NCBI RefSeq assembly: GCF_019774615.1
Contig: NZ_CP081496.1
Location: 2,108,001 to 2,172,000 of the forward strand
Reading direction: 5' to 3'
Length of the DNA: 64,000 nucleotides
Source of the DNA: Streptomyces sp. BHT-5-2
GTDB lineage: Bacteria > Actinomycetota > Actinomycetes > Streptomycetales > Streptomycetaceae
The notes below the pieces were generated by a model. The model worked only from the letters and a program-made list of their open reading frames with translations, was not told the origin of the DNA and did no database searches. Shown here one piece after another: positions 16,120 through 26,385 of this stretch. The translations under genes and the position numbers were made by a program. Positions within the stretch are counted from its first letter, which is position 1; each line of letters opens with the position of its first letter.

Positions 16120-17085
16120 CTAGGCCGCCCGGCGCTCCGCGTACTCGGGGATTTCGGCCATCGGCGGCCGCTCCTCGGTGTCCACCTCCGTCGTCCGCGG
16201 CGCAAAACCGTTCTCGCCGCGCTCGAACTGCGTCAGCCGGGGACGGACCAAGTGGCCGCGCGCCAGCCGGAGTTGGGCGGTGCGGTAGATGGCGGCGGCC
16301 ATCCGGCCGAGCGCCTGGTCGCCCTGGTGCCGGTGCCTGCGCACCCCCACGTCCACCTGCGCGAGGGCATCCAGCCCGACCGTGTGCAGGGAGTCCACCA
16401 GCAGCCCCAGCTCCACCCCGTAGCCCACCGGGAACGGCAGCCGCTCCAGCAACGAACGGCGCGCCGCGTACTCCCCGCCCAGCGGCTGTACGAACCCGGC
16501 CAACTGCGGCCAGTGCAGATTGAGCAGCGGCCGGGCGACCAGCTCGGTCACCCTGCCGCCCTGGCCCGCCGCCGGCGCCCGGCCCTCCCCGGTGTCCAGC
16601 GGCCGGTCGTACATCGCCTTGACGAACTGGATCTCCGGATCGGTCAGCAGCGGCCCGACGATCCCCGAGACGAACGCGGTGGAGAACTCCCGCAGATCGG
16701 CGTCGACGAAGCAGACGATGTCGCCCTCGGTCACCAGCAGCGACCGCCACAACACCTCGCCCTTGCCGGGCAGCGCCGGAATCCGCGGCAGCACGCTGTC
16801 CCGGTGGACCACCCGGGCGCCGGCCGCCGCGGCGACCTCCGCCGTCCGGTCGGTCGAGCCCGAGTCCAGCACCACCAGCTCGTCGACCAGCGGCACCTCC
16901 GGGGTCATCAGACCGGCGCGGATCGCCGCGACGATCGTGCCGACCGTCGCCTCCTCGTCGAGCGCCGGCAGCACCACACTGACCGTCCGCCCCGTCTGGC
17001 GCTTGGCCTCCAGCAACTGCTCCAGGGGGCGGTCCGCGGCGGACCAGGAGCGGCCGGCCAGCCAGCGCTCCACTTCTTCCAGCAC
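16120..17085 (-). CDS. gpgS: Glucosyl-3-phosphoglycerate synthase
   Basis: Transfers glucose from NDP-glucose to 3-phosphoglycerate, the first step to glucosylglycerate. The 321-residue GT-A fold enzyme (GT81) has SVVLPALDEEATVGTIV at the start of the Rossmann-like domain, the diphosphate/metal motif FVDADLREF near residue 125, and the acceptor region GFVQPLGGEYAARR. GpgS is known from mycobacteria and other actinobacteria. No gpgP phosphatase is adjacent; the HAD gene at 61 kb is a different type. It is first in a gpgS-otsA unit, divergent from the riboswitch-controlled metM. Confidence 0.9.
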   Translation of the reverse strand: MLEEVERWLAGRSWSAADRPLEQLLEAKRQTGRTVSVVLPALDEEATVGTIVAAIRAGLMTPEVPLVDELVVLDSGSTDRTAEVAAAAGARVVHRDSVLPRIPALPGKGEVLWRSLLVTEGDIVCFVDADLREFSTAFVSGIVGPLLTDPEIQFVKAMYDRPLDTGEGRAPAAGQGGRVTELVARPLLNLHWPQLAGFVQPLGGEYAARRSLLERLPFPVGYGVELGLLVDSLHTVGLDALAQVDVGVRRHRHQGDQALGRMAAAIYRTAQLRLARGHLVRPRLTQFERGENGFAPRTTEVDTEERPPMAEIPEYAERRAA

Positions 17086-17261
17086 GTCTACGACTCTCCT
17101 CGGCGGCCCCCGAACGGAAGCCCGTTATGTGATCCATCTCGCGGACCGGACGACTATCTCAACGGCGAGTGCCTTCGGTTACAGTCTTGAACAACGCGGA
17201 CGACCGCCGCATGTCGGGGTCGCCACGCGACAAACGCCTGGGTCCGCCCAGCGCCATACCG

Positions 17262-17411
17262 CTCATCCAGAGGGGCAGAGGGACACGGCCCGTTGAAGCC
17301 CCGGCAACCCTCCAGCCGATCTCCGCAGCCGACACCCGGCGCGCGCGAGGCTCTCGGCTAGGGAAGGTGCCAAATCCGTCTCACGGCGAGATGCGTCGTG
17401 AGGAAGATGAG
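17262..17411 (+). promoter_or_regulatory. SAM-I (S-box) riboswitch
   Basis: Leader RNA that binds S-adenosylmethionine. The closing P1 helix is exact: CTCATC (17262-17267) with GATGAG (17406-17411). Inside are the conserved AGAGGGGCAGAGGG strand, GAAGCCCCGGCAACCCTC (the SAM-contacting P2/P3 region), GGTGCCAAATCC (17366-17377) and a small P4 hairpin TCTC/GAGA. The 3' side of P1 abuts the ribosome-binding sequence GGAGAAAGGG of metM, and no terminator stem follows. Control is therefore most likely translational: SAM-bound P1 hides the start region. This fits S-box better than SAM-IV because the AAATCC core is present. Confidence 0.93.
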
Positions 17412-17430
17412 GAGAAAGGGCCTCGCCTCC

Positions 17431-18708
17431 ATGGCTGTGCAAGCAACCGAACCCACCGCTTCCGTCGCACTCGGTCCCGCCGTCGCACTCTCCTGCCGCG
17501 AATGCGGCGAGCGCTTCCCGCTCGGCCCGATCTTCGCCTGCCAGGAGTGTTTCGGCCCGCTGGAAATCGCCTACGACCTCCCCACCGGCGACCCCGAGGG
17601 CCTGCGCAAGCGGATCGAGGCCGGCCCCGACAACATCTGGCGCTACGCCCCGCTGCTGCCCGTCCCCGCCGACGTGGCCGACAAGCCCAACCTCAACCCC
17701 GGCTGCACCAAGCTCGTCAAGGCCGACCGGCTCGCCGCCGAGCTCGGCGTCACCGGCGGCCTGTACGTCAAGGACGACTCCGGCAACCCCACCCACTCCT
17801 TCAAGGACCGGGTCGTCGCGATCGCCGTCGAGGCCGCCCGCGCCTTCGGCTTCACCACCCTCTCCTGCTCCTCGACCGGCAACCTGGCCGGCGCGGTCGG
17901 CGCCGCGGCGCGCCGCGCGGGCTTCAAGTCCTGCGTCTTCATCCCGCACGATCTGGAGCCCGGCAAGGTCGTGATGGCCGCGGTCTACGGCGGCGACCTC
18001 GTCGCCATCGACGGCAACTACGACGACGTCAACCGCTTCTGCTCCGAGCTCATCGGCGACCCGCTCGGCGAGGGCTGGGGCTTCGTCAACGTCAACCTCC
18101 GCCCCTACTACGGCGAGGGCTCCAAGACGCTGGCGTATGAGATCTGCGAGCAACTGGGCTGGCGGCTGCCGGACCAGATCGTCATCCCGGTCGCCTCCGG
18201 CTCCCAGCTCACCAAGATCGACAAGGGGTTGAAGGAGCTGATCGCCCTCGGCCTCGTCGAGGACCGCCCGTACCGGATCTTCGGTGCCCAGGCCGAGGGC
18301 TGCTCCCCGGTCTCCGCGGCCTTCAAGGCCGGCCACGAGGTCGTCCGGCCGCAGAAGCCGAACACCATCGCCAAGTCCCTGGCGATCGGCAACCCCGCGG
18401 ACGGCCCGTACGTGCTCGACATCGCGCGCCGCACCGGCGGTGCCGTCGAGGACGTCACCGACCCGCAGGTCGTGGACGCGATCAAGCTGCTGGCCCGCAC
18501 CGAGGGGATCTTCGCGGAGACCGCGGGCGGCGTGACCGTCGGCGTCACCAGGAAGCTCATCGAGAACGGCGTCCTGGACCCGTCGTTGACCACCGTGGTG
18601 CTGAACACCGGCGACGGCCTGAAGACCCTCGACGCCGTCGCCTCCGGGCCCACCGCCACCATCCGGCCGGACCTGGACGCGTTCCGCGCGGCCGGCCTGG
18701 CCGGCTGA
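17431..18708 (+). CDS. metM: Threonine-synthase-like homocysteine synthase MetM
   Basis: PLP enzyme of 425 residues with threonine synthase fold. The Schiff-base lysine is K125 in THSFKDRVV. An N-terminal zinc ribbon has four Cys (22, 25, 37, 40). Automated annotation would call it ThrC. Three facts argue otherwise: a SAM riboswitch controls it, a sulfur-carrier gene follows at once, and Streptomyces normally have another thrC beside hom and thrB. Published work on Streptomyces names this pair metM-metO: MetM turns O-phosphohomoserine into homocysteine with sulfur from thiocarboxylated MetO. Start is ATG 17431 with GGAGAAAGGG; the GTG at 17398 would lie inside the riboswitch. Residual threonine synthase activity cannot be excluded. 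Confidence 0.85.
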   Translation: MAVQATEPTASVALGPAVALSCRECGERFPLGPIFACQECFGPLEIAYDLPTGDPEGLRKRIEAGPDNIWRYAPLLPVPADVADKPNLNPGCTKLVKADRLAAELGVTGGLYVKDDSGNPTHSFKDRVVAIAVEAARAFGFTTLSCSSTGNLAGAVGAAARRAGFKSCVFIPHDLEPGKVVMAAVYGGDLVAIDGNYDDVNRFCSELIGDPLGEGWGFVNVNLRPYYGEGSKTLAYEICEQLGWRLPDQIVIPVASGSQLTKIDKGLKELIALGLVEDRPYRIFGAQAEGCSPVSAAFKAGHEVVRPQKPNTIAKSLAIGNPADGPYVLDIARRTGGAVEDVTDPQVVDAIKLLARTEGIFAETAGGVTVGVTRKLIENGVLDPSLTTVVLNTGDGLKTLDAVASGPTATIRPDLDAFRAAGLAG

Positions 18709-18763
18709 GCCGGGCCCCGCCCGCCCCCGACTCCCACTCCCGTAGCCCCGGAAGGCATCAACC

Positions 18764-19042
18764 ATGAGCGTCAAGGTCCGCATCCCCACCATCCTGCGCA
18801 CGTACACCGGCGGCGAGGCCGAGGTCACCGCCGAGGGCGCGACCCTCTCCGAGGTGATCGCCGACCTGGAGCAGAACCACCAGGGCATCGCCGCCCGCGT
18901 GCTCGACGACGCCGGCAAGCTGCGCCGCTTCGTGAACGTCTACGTCAACGACGACGACGTCCGCTTCGAGCAGGGCCTGCAGACGCCGACCCCGGACGGG
19001 GCGGGCGTCTCCATCATCCCGGCGGTCGCCGGCGGCTGCTGA
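18764..19042 (+). CDS. metO: Ubiquitin-like sulfur-carrier protein MetO (MoaD/ThiS family)
   Basis: 92-residue beta-grasp protein that would carry sulfur as a C-terminal thiocarboxylate for homocysteine synthesis. The fold is indicated by VKVRIPTILRTYTGG, LSEVIADLEQNHQGI, RFVNVYVNDDDVR and the end SIIPAVAGGC. The functional Gly-Gly is followed by one Cys, so that residue must be cut off before adenylation, as for QbsE-type carriers trimmed by a JAMM peptidase. No peptidase or activating E1-like gene is in the window. It lies 55 bp after metM and should share its riboswitch control. Confidence 0.88.
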   Translation: MSVKVRIPTILRTYTGGEAEVTAEGATLSEVIADLEQNHQGIAARVLDDAGKLRRFVNVYVNDDDVRFEQGLQTPTPDGAGVSIIPAVAGGC

Positions 19043-19130
19043 CCCGCCCGAGGGTGCACGGCGCGGAACGACACGGATCGACACGGAACGAAACGGATCG
19101 CATTTGCGCCAACTCTTCTCTGCACTGACT

Positions 19131-19170
19131 GGAATTTGCCCCGTCCGACCTAAACGGACGGGGCAATTCC
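19131..19170 (+). terminator. Strong terminator after metM-metO
   Basis: GGAATTTGCCCCGTCCG pairs with CGGACGGGGCAATTCC around a 7-nt loop, with one extra T in the left arm. It lies 88 bp past the metO stop. Confidence 0.85.
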
Positions 19171-19526
19171 GTGTGGTGAAAGGGGATACCATTGAGGCGA
19201 TCCCCCTCCGGTTATCCCCGCGTGCATGCCGAACGCATATGAGATCGCGGTGACTTGTGCGCAAGTTGTGTGCGCGTTTTGTCGGTTGTGCGGCATATTC
19301 CCGGCCCGAATCAGGCTGCAATAACGCCATTTGAGCGTATACGGCCGTTTCCCCGGCGCCAGAATTCTCGTCCGATTGACCTGTTGCGCTGGGCATTGGT
19401 CCAGATACATTCAGCGGCGGTCGACGCGTTCCGGCGCACACCCCACGGGCATTCCCGGGGGGTGAGGTCTGACCCGGGTCCGCGAAGTGCGGTCCTGCGC
19501 AAGGGCCAGTAATAGGGGAGTTAGGC
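19171..19526 (+). other. Gene-free leader/promoter region of the cold-shock gene
   Basis: About 355 bp, noticeably less GC-rich than its surroundings, between the metO terminator and the cold-shock gene. It must hold the csp promoter and probably a long 5' UTR, as cold-shock genes often have. I see no ORF with Streptomyces codon bias and no clear hairpin. Confidence 0.5.
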
Positions 19527-19730
19527 ATGGCTCAGGGCACCGTCAAGTGGTTCAACGCGGAGAAGGGGTACGGCTTCATCGCGGTCGACGGTGGTGCGGA
19601 TGTATTCGTCCACTACAGCGCGATCCAGATGGACGGTTACCGCACCCTTGAGGAGGGTCAGCGGGTCGAGTTCGAGATCTCGCAGGGCCAGAAGGGGCCA
19701 CAGGCGGACATGGTCCGGGTCACCGCCTGA
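19527..19730 (+). CDS. Cold-shock protein (CspA family)
   Basis: 67-residue single cold-shock domain that binds single-stranded RNA or DNA and acts as an RNA chaperone. RNP1 is KGYGFIAV and RNP2 is VFVHYSAI; the start [13 protein letters not shown] is canonical. Ribosome site GGGGAG precedes the ATG. It is monocistronic, with a very strong terminator 25 bp after the stop. Confidence 0.96.
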   Translation: MAQGTVKWFNAEKGYGFIAVDGGADVFVHYSAIQMDGYRTLEEGQRVEFEISQGQKGPQADMVRVTA

Positions 19731-19754
19731 GGCGGCGGCCGACTGCATCGTCGG

Positions 19755-19797
19755 CAGAAGGCCCGCAACCCCGGTGAACGGGGCTGCGGGCCTTCTG
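19755..19797 (+). terminator. Very strong terminator after the csp gene
   Basis: CAGAAGGCCCGCA-a-CCCC pairs with GGGG-c-TGCGGGCCTTCTG around GGTGAAC. One mismatch interrupts an otherwise 17-bp stem. Confidence 0.93.
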
Positions 19798-19845
19798 TCG
19801 TGGGGGAGCGGTGGCGGTGGAGTGCTGTTCCGCCCCGCGCCGTAG

Positions 19846-22092
<2,247 letters not shown>

Positions 22093-22140
22093 TCCACCGC
22101 GGCCCCGTCCGCCGGTAGATCAACGTCCGTTCCGTTCGCC

Positions 22141-22177
22141 GGGGCGGTACCCCTCTCTCCCAGGGGGGTACCGCCCC
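22141..22177 (+). terminator. Terminator after groEL2
   Basis: GGGGCGGTACCCC and GGGGGGTACCGCCCC form a long stem around TCTCTCCCA, about 50 bp past the stop. Confidence 0.9.
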
Positions 22178-22320
22178 GGCGGCGTTCTCGGGGTGCGGGG
22201 CGTGGGGCGGATGTGATGGCGGTGGCCTCACGTCGCCGCCCCCACGCTGCCGTCCTCACGCCGCGGTCCTTGCACAACTGTCCGTGCGTCCTGCGTGCGC
22301 CCTGCACGTCGCCGGTGTCG

Positions 22321-22455
22321 TGCGTGGTTCGGCTCCTGGTCGGGTCCTGGTTCGGCCCTTGGCCGGTCCTGGTCGGGTCCTGGCCGGGCTCCGGCTGGGT
22401 TCATGGACCGGCCCATGAACGGACCCATGAATCGCCCCATGGCGCGGGTGCATGG
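22321..22455. repeat. Repeat-rich gene-free stretch
   Basis: Within the 480 bp between the groEL2 terminator and the DUF998 gene there are tandem-like copies of GGTCCTGG(T/C)CGGG (22340-22390) and several copies of CCCATGAA/CCCATGG units (22405-22455). ORFs cross it but without coding bias. Confidence 0.5.
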
Positions 22456-22660
22456 CACGGGTGGATGGTCCGTTCCCGCGTCCTCGTTGGCGTCCGCAGT
22501 GCTGCCCCGGTGTCCCCCGGGCGGTTCCGGCAATCGGGGGATCGGTTCGCCCTGTCGAGTGGCTGCCCGGCGCGCCTCCGACCGGCGCGCCAACATAGGG
22601 GGCCCCGGCGGGGAGAACCTCGGATCTGGCCCCCGACCCCACCCGGAACAGGACCCGCCC

Positions 22661-24019
22661 GTGCCGAACGTCCCGAACCACACGAGGACCGGTGCCCGCA
22701 CCGTCTACGAGCCAGTGGTCGCCCCCACCACCCGCTACGCCGGCCGGGAGGCGGCGGCGGCCGTCCTCTTCGCCGTCGCCGCCCTGCTCTACAACTGGTG
22801 GCCGCTGGAATTCGTCCTCCACACCGGCCTGGACCCCCGCCACTCCTACGTGAGCGAGCTCTACGCCGCCGACCAGCCGCTGCGCCACCTCTTCGGCGCC
22901 CTGGAAGCCGGCTGCGCGCTCCTCGTCATCACCGGTGCCCTGCTCGCCCGCAGCACACCGTCCGGCCACGGCCGTTGGGCCCGCACAGGATGGCTCGCGC
23001 TGGTCGGCCTCGGACTGTCCTCACTGGCCGACGTACTGCTCCCCATGGCCTGCGCCCCCTCCGTGGAACCCGGTTGTCTGGCCGTCCACCCCTGGCACAC
23101 CGCCACCAGCGCCTTCGCCCACTTCTTCCTCTTCGCCTCGATGGCCTGCCTCAGCCGTGCCGCCGCCGTGCAGCGTCCCCCGATGCCGGTGGTCCGCCGC
23201 TGGGGTCCGCGTGTCCTGGCCGTCTCCATGCCCGCCGCGATCCTCACCGTCGGCCCGCTCGTCGGTCACCCCGGCTGGCACGGCGTCCCCCAGCGCGTCC
23301 ACCTGGCCCTCGTCGGCGTGTGGTTCCTCCTGCTGGCCGGGGCACTCGGCCGCTCGGCACGTCGCCGTCGCCGCTGGGCAGGCCACTGGGACGGCCCCTG
23401 GGCCCGCTACGTGGAGGGCCTCCGGCGCGCCTGCCACAACACACCCCCAGGCCACGAGCACGCCCCGCCCGCGAACGACGAGAACGCATCGCCTGCGAGC
23501 GACGAGCACGCATCGCCTGCGAACGACAAGAACACGGCACCTGCAGGCGACGAGGACGACACACCTGCCCGTCCTGAGACCGCATCAACTACCGGACGTG
23601 AGAACGGGCCTGCGCCTGTTCCGGTGGCACCCGTTCCGGAAGCCTCCGCTCCAGAGCCGGACGGTGCAGGGCGGGGGGCCGTGGAGCAAGGGGCGCCGAG
23701 CCTGGCGGCTGTAGGGCCGGGCACTTCCGAACTGGGCGCTCCAGAGGCGGGCGTTCCGCAGGTGGGCGTTCCCGAGACGACCGCATCTGAGGCTGTCGGC
23801 CAGGGCCCGGGCGGGCCCGAGGCAGAGGCCGGGGAGCCCTGTGGCCCTGGGCTGGGGGCCCGGGGGCCGGGCGCTCCGGGGCCGGGCGCCCGGGGCGCGG
23901 CGAACGCGGTGCAGGAAGCCCGGGAGCCAGGCGCTCCCGGGCCGGGTGTTCCCGGAACGGGCATCCAGGAGCCGGGTACTTCGGGAGCAACGGGGTTGGG
24001 CCCGGCCGGCCCGGAGTGA
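22661..24019 (+). CDS. DUF998 membrane protein with long repetitive tail
   Basis: 452 residues from GTG 22661. The first 235 residues hold six to seven membrane helices of the DUF998 family: AAAAVLFAVAALLYNWWPLE, the motif RHSYVSELYAADQPLRHLFG, and HTATSAFAHFFLFASMACL. The last 215 residues are disordered. They begin with four 8-residue repeats (A-N/S/G-D-E/K-x-x-x-P) encoded by a 24-bp tandem repeat at 23471-23566, then a Gly/Pro/Glu/Ala stretch. DUF998 function is unknown. I reject the longer start at 22295 because it runs back through repeats. The tail may be cytoplasmic or cell-wall embedded. Confidence 0.72.
   Translation: MPNVPNHTRTGARTVYEPVVAPTTRYAGREAAAAVLFAVAALLYNWWPLEFVLHTGLDPRHSYVSELYAADQPLRHLFGALEAGCALLVITGALLARSTPSGHGRWARTGWLALVGLGLSSLADVLLPMACAPSVEPGCLAVHPWHTATSAFAHFFLFASMACLSRAAAVQRPPMPVVRRWGPRVLAVSMPAAILTVGPLVGHPGWHGVPQRVHLALVGVWFLLLAGALGRSARRRRRWAGHWDGPWARYVEGLRRACHNTPPGHEHAPPANDENASPASDEHASPANDKNTAPAGDEDDTPARPETASTTGRENGPAPVPVAPVPEASAPEPDGAGRGAVEQGAPSLAAVGPGTSELGAPEAGVPQVGVPETTASEAVGQGPGGPEAEAGEPCGPGLGARGPGAPGPGARGAANAVQEAREPGAPGPGVPGTGIQEPGTSGATGLGPAGPE
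23471..23566 (+). repeat. Four 24-bp tandem repeats inside the DUF998 gene
   Basis: Units start at 23471, 23495, 23519 and 23543 and stay in frame, giving ANDENASP, ASDEHASP, ANDKNTAP and AGDEDDTP. Confidence 0.8.
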
Positions 24020-24552
24020 ACCGGCGGGCCCGGCCGGCCCGGAGTGAACAGGTCCGCAGAACGGCGTCCCGGAGCGAGCCGTTGCGGAGCACGGCGGTCG
24101 GGCGCGTGACGGACCGGACATGACCGTTCCGCCGCCACCCGGGCCAGGGCGATCCCATCTGCCGGGTCCAGCGCGATCCGATCCTGGCCCCTGGCCGAGC
24201 ACCCCGACGCTCAACTCGACCGAGACGCGGTCGACTCAACACGGCCAAGACCGGCGTCAGCTCAACGCGGCCAAGAAGGGTCCGCTCAACGCGGACGGTC
24301 AAGAAGGGTCCGCTCAACGCGGCGAGGACGTGGCCGGGAGGCGCGTCTCTGGCCAACCAATCCGCCTGCCACGGCTGCCCCAGCCCGCCCCTGCGGCCGT
24401 TGCCCTACGGCCCCTGCGGTGCTGCCCTACGGCCCTACGGTGCCGCCCTACGGCCCCTACGGCTCCCGCGGCGCGCAACCGCCCGCGGACAGTGTCAGAC
24501 GGGCTTGGCCCGGCGGCGGCCCGGCCGGGAGCCCCGTGGGGCTTTGGGGCGA
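24020..24552. other. Gene-free region with several short direct repeats
   Basis: A 24-bp block (GGGCCCGGCCGGCCCGGAGT plus GAAC) at 23998 recurs at 24026, overlapping the DUF998 stop codon. CAAGAAGGGTCCGCTCAACG plus CGG at 24272 recurs at 24300. Both pairs have a 28-bp period. CCCTACGGCCC-type units recur at 24400-24465. ORFs here lack coding bias. I see no gene. Confidence 0.6.
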
Positions 24553-26337
24553 TTACCCGACGCCTTCGAGCGCGGGGTTGCGCGCGTCCGGGTCCGTTCG
24601 CCGGGGGCTGTCGGGGGTGGCCGCATCGGCTTCTGGGCGCGGTGCTTCGGCGGCCGCGTCGAGGCCCGAGTCGAGAGCCGAACGCTGCTGCTTGCTGAGG
24701 CCGAAGAAATAGGTGGCGACGAAGCCGACCGCGTAGCCGACGAGGAGGCCGAGGGCGTAGACGGCGACCGTCGTGCCGAGCGCCTGGTTGCCCTTGACCA
24801 GGGGGAAGAGGGCCAGGCCGGAGGGGCCGATGGCGGTGGAGCCGACGGTGTCGCCGAGTTGGTTGAGAAGGCCCACGAAGCCGCCGCCGAACGCGCCGCC
24901 GACGCAGGCGGTGACGAAGGGGCGGCCGAGGGGGAGCGAGACGCCGTAGATCAGGGGTTCGCCGACGCCCAGGAAACCCGCGGGGAGGGCGGAGCGGATC
25001 GTCGTGCGGATCGAGTGGTTGCGACGGAGGCGTGCGTAGAGGGCGAGGGCGGCGCCCACCTGGCCGGCACCGGCCATGGCGAGGATCGGCAGGAGTGTTG
25101 TGTAGCCCTGCTGCTGGATCAGGGTGGTGTGGATGGGGATGAGGGCCTGGTGGAGGCCCAGCATGACGAGCGGGAGGAAGAGCCCGCCGAGGAGAAAACC
25201 GGCGAGTGCGCCACCGTGGGCAAGCAGCCAGTCGGCGCCGGTGCCGATGGCTTGCGAGACCTCACCTGCGGCGTACATCAGGCCGAAGACGGTGACCAGG
25301 CCGGTGAGGAGGACGGTGAGGGTGGGGGTGAGGAGGACGTCGAGGGCCTCGGGGACGCGTCTGCGGAGCTGCTTCTCGAGGTGGGCGGCGAGGAGAGCGG
25401 CGGCGAGGGCGCCGAGGACGCCGCCCTGGCCGGGTGCGAGCTTCTGGCCGAAGGCGGTGACGTTGGCGATGCCGGGGAACACGATCACCGCGGCGACGGC
25501 GCCGCCGAGGACGGGGGTGCCGCCGAATTCCTTCGCGGTGTTGTAGCCGACGAAGACCGCGATCAGGGACATGAAGCCGGAGGCGATGGCCGTCAGGGCC
25601 GGGACCAGGGTCGGGAGCCAACCGGCGTTGGTGAGCAGGCCGTTGAGGCCGGCGATGATGCCGCAGCCGATCAGGGAGGGGATGAGGGGCACGAAGATGT
25701 TGGCGATGCGGCGGAGGAAGAGCTTGACGGGGGTGGCGTTGCGGGCCTTCTGGCGGGCCTTGAGGGCGGCGCCTTGGGCGGCCAGGTCGGGGGCGGTGGT
25801 GGGGGTAGGGGTGGGGGGCAGGGAGGTGCTGTTGGTGGTTGGGGCGGTGTGGTCGGTGGGTGGGGTGGTGTTGGTGGTTGGGGTGGTGGGGGCGGTTTGG
25901 GGGGTGGTGTCGGTGGGGGGTGGGTTGTGGGGGTGGGTGGGGGTGGCGTTTGCGGGGGCCTTGGGGGCGCCGCCTTTTTCCTTGTTACGGCAACGGTTAC
26001 GGAGAGTGATTTGTTTCTGTGGGACGTCACTGGAATGGGGGGTTTGGAGTTGGGGGGACTCGTTGGGGGTGGTGGTGTCGGCCTGGGTCAGTAGGTGGGT
26101 GAACTCGGGGGTTACTCGGGCGACGGTGCCGGGGCCGAGCACGATTTGGTAGGTGTCGTCGTCGACCACTCCCAGGACGGCGGGGAGTGCTTTCAGGGCG
26201 TCGTCCTGGACCAGGGAGCGGTCCTTGATGCCCAGGCGGAGGCGGGTCATGCAGTGGGCGACGGAGGTGATGTTGGCGGCGCCGCCGACGAGGGGGAGGA
26301 GGGCGGCGGCGGTGGCGCGGTTTTTGTCTTCGGGCAT
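24553..26337 (-). CDS. murP: PTS EIIBC permease, probably for N-acetylmuramic acid
   Basis: 594-residue phosphotransferase permease that imports and phosphorylates a sugar. The EIIB domain (1-85) has the phosphorylated Cys29 in AHCMTRLRL. The EIIC domain (about 200-550) has many helices with the sugar-site motifs LGVGEPLIYGV and GLHQALIPI. The domains are joined by an unusual linker of about 100 residues of Thr/Pro/Asn (86-185). No EIIA domain is present, so EIIA-Crr must act in trans, as for E. coli MurP. The substrate is inferred from murQ and the MurR-type gene directly upstream. A sucrose- or trehalose-type EIIBC would look similar. Confidence 0.8.
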   Translation of the reverse strand: MPEDKNRATAAALLPLVGGAANITSVAHCMTRLRLGIKDRSLVQDDALKALPAVLGVVDDDTYQIVLGPGTVARVTPEFTHLLTQADTTTPNESPQLQTPHSSDVPQKQITLRNRCRNKEKGGAPKAPANATPTHPHNPPPTDTTPQTAPTTPTTNTTPPTDHTAPTTNSTSLPPTPTPTTAPDLAAQGAALKARQKARNATPVKLFLRRIANIFVPLIPSLIGCGIIAGLNGLLTNAGWLPTLVPALTAIASGFMSLIAVFVGYNTAKEFGGTPVLGGAVAAVIVFPGIANVTAFGQKLAPGQGGVLGALAAALLAAHLEKQLRRRVPEALDVLLTPTLTVLLTGLVTVFGLMYAAGEVSQAIGTGADWLLAHGGALAGFLLGGLFLPLVMLGLHQALIPIHTTLIQQQGYTTLLPILAMAGAGQVGAALALYARLRRNHSIRTTIRSALPAGFLGVGEPLIYGVSLPLGRPFVTACVGGAFGGGFVGLLNQLGDTVGSTAIGPSGLALFPLVKGNQALGTTVAVYALGLLVGYAVGFVATYFFGLSKQQRSALDSGLDAAAEAPRPEADAATPDSPRRTDPDARNPALEGVG

Positions 26338-26385
26338 GTGGGGCGCCTTGCTGTAGGGGCGGGGTGGGGAACGGCGGCGTTGGTT

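Noticed and set aside
14691..16523. 610-residue plus-strand frame opposite otsA and gpgS
   Set aside because: Shadow of two well-conserved enzymes; residues are Arg/Pro/Gln-rich noise.
17262..17411. SAM-IV riboswitch
   Set aside because: The GGTGCCAAATCC core and P4 hairpin inside the closing helix match SAM-I; SAM-IV lacks that arrangement.
17431..18708. Plain annotation as threonine synthase ThrC
   Set aside because: SAM riboswitch and adjacent sulfur carrier point to MetM; ThrC activity remains only a secondary possibility.
22295..22660. N-terminal extension of the DUF998 protein
   Set aside because: Runs through repetitive non-coding DNA; the conserved membrane domain begins shortly after GTG 22661.
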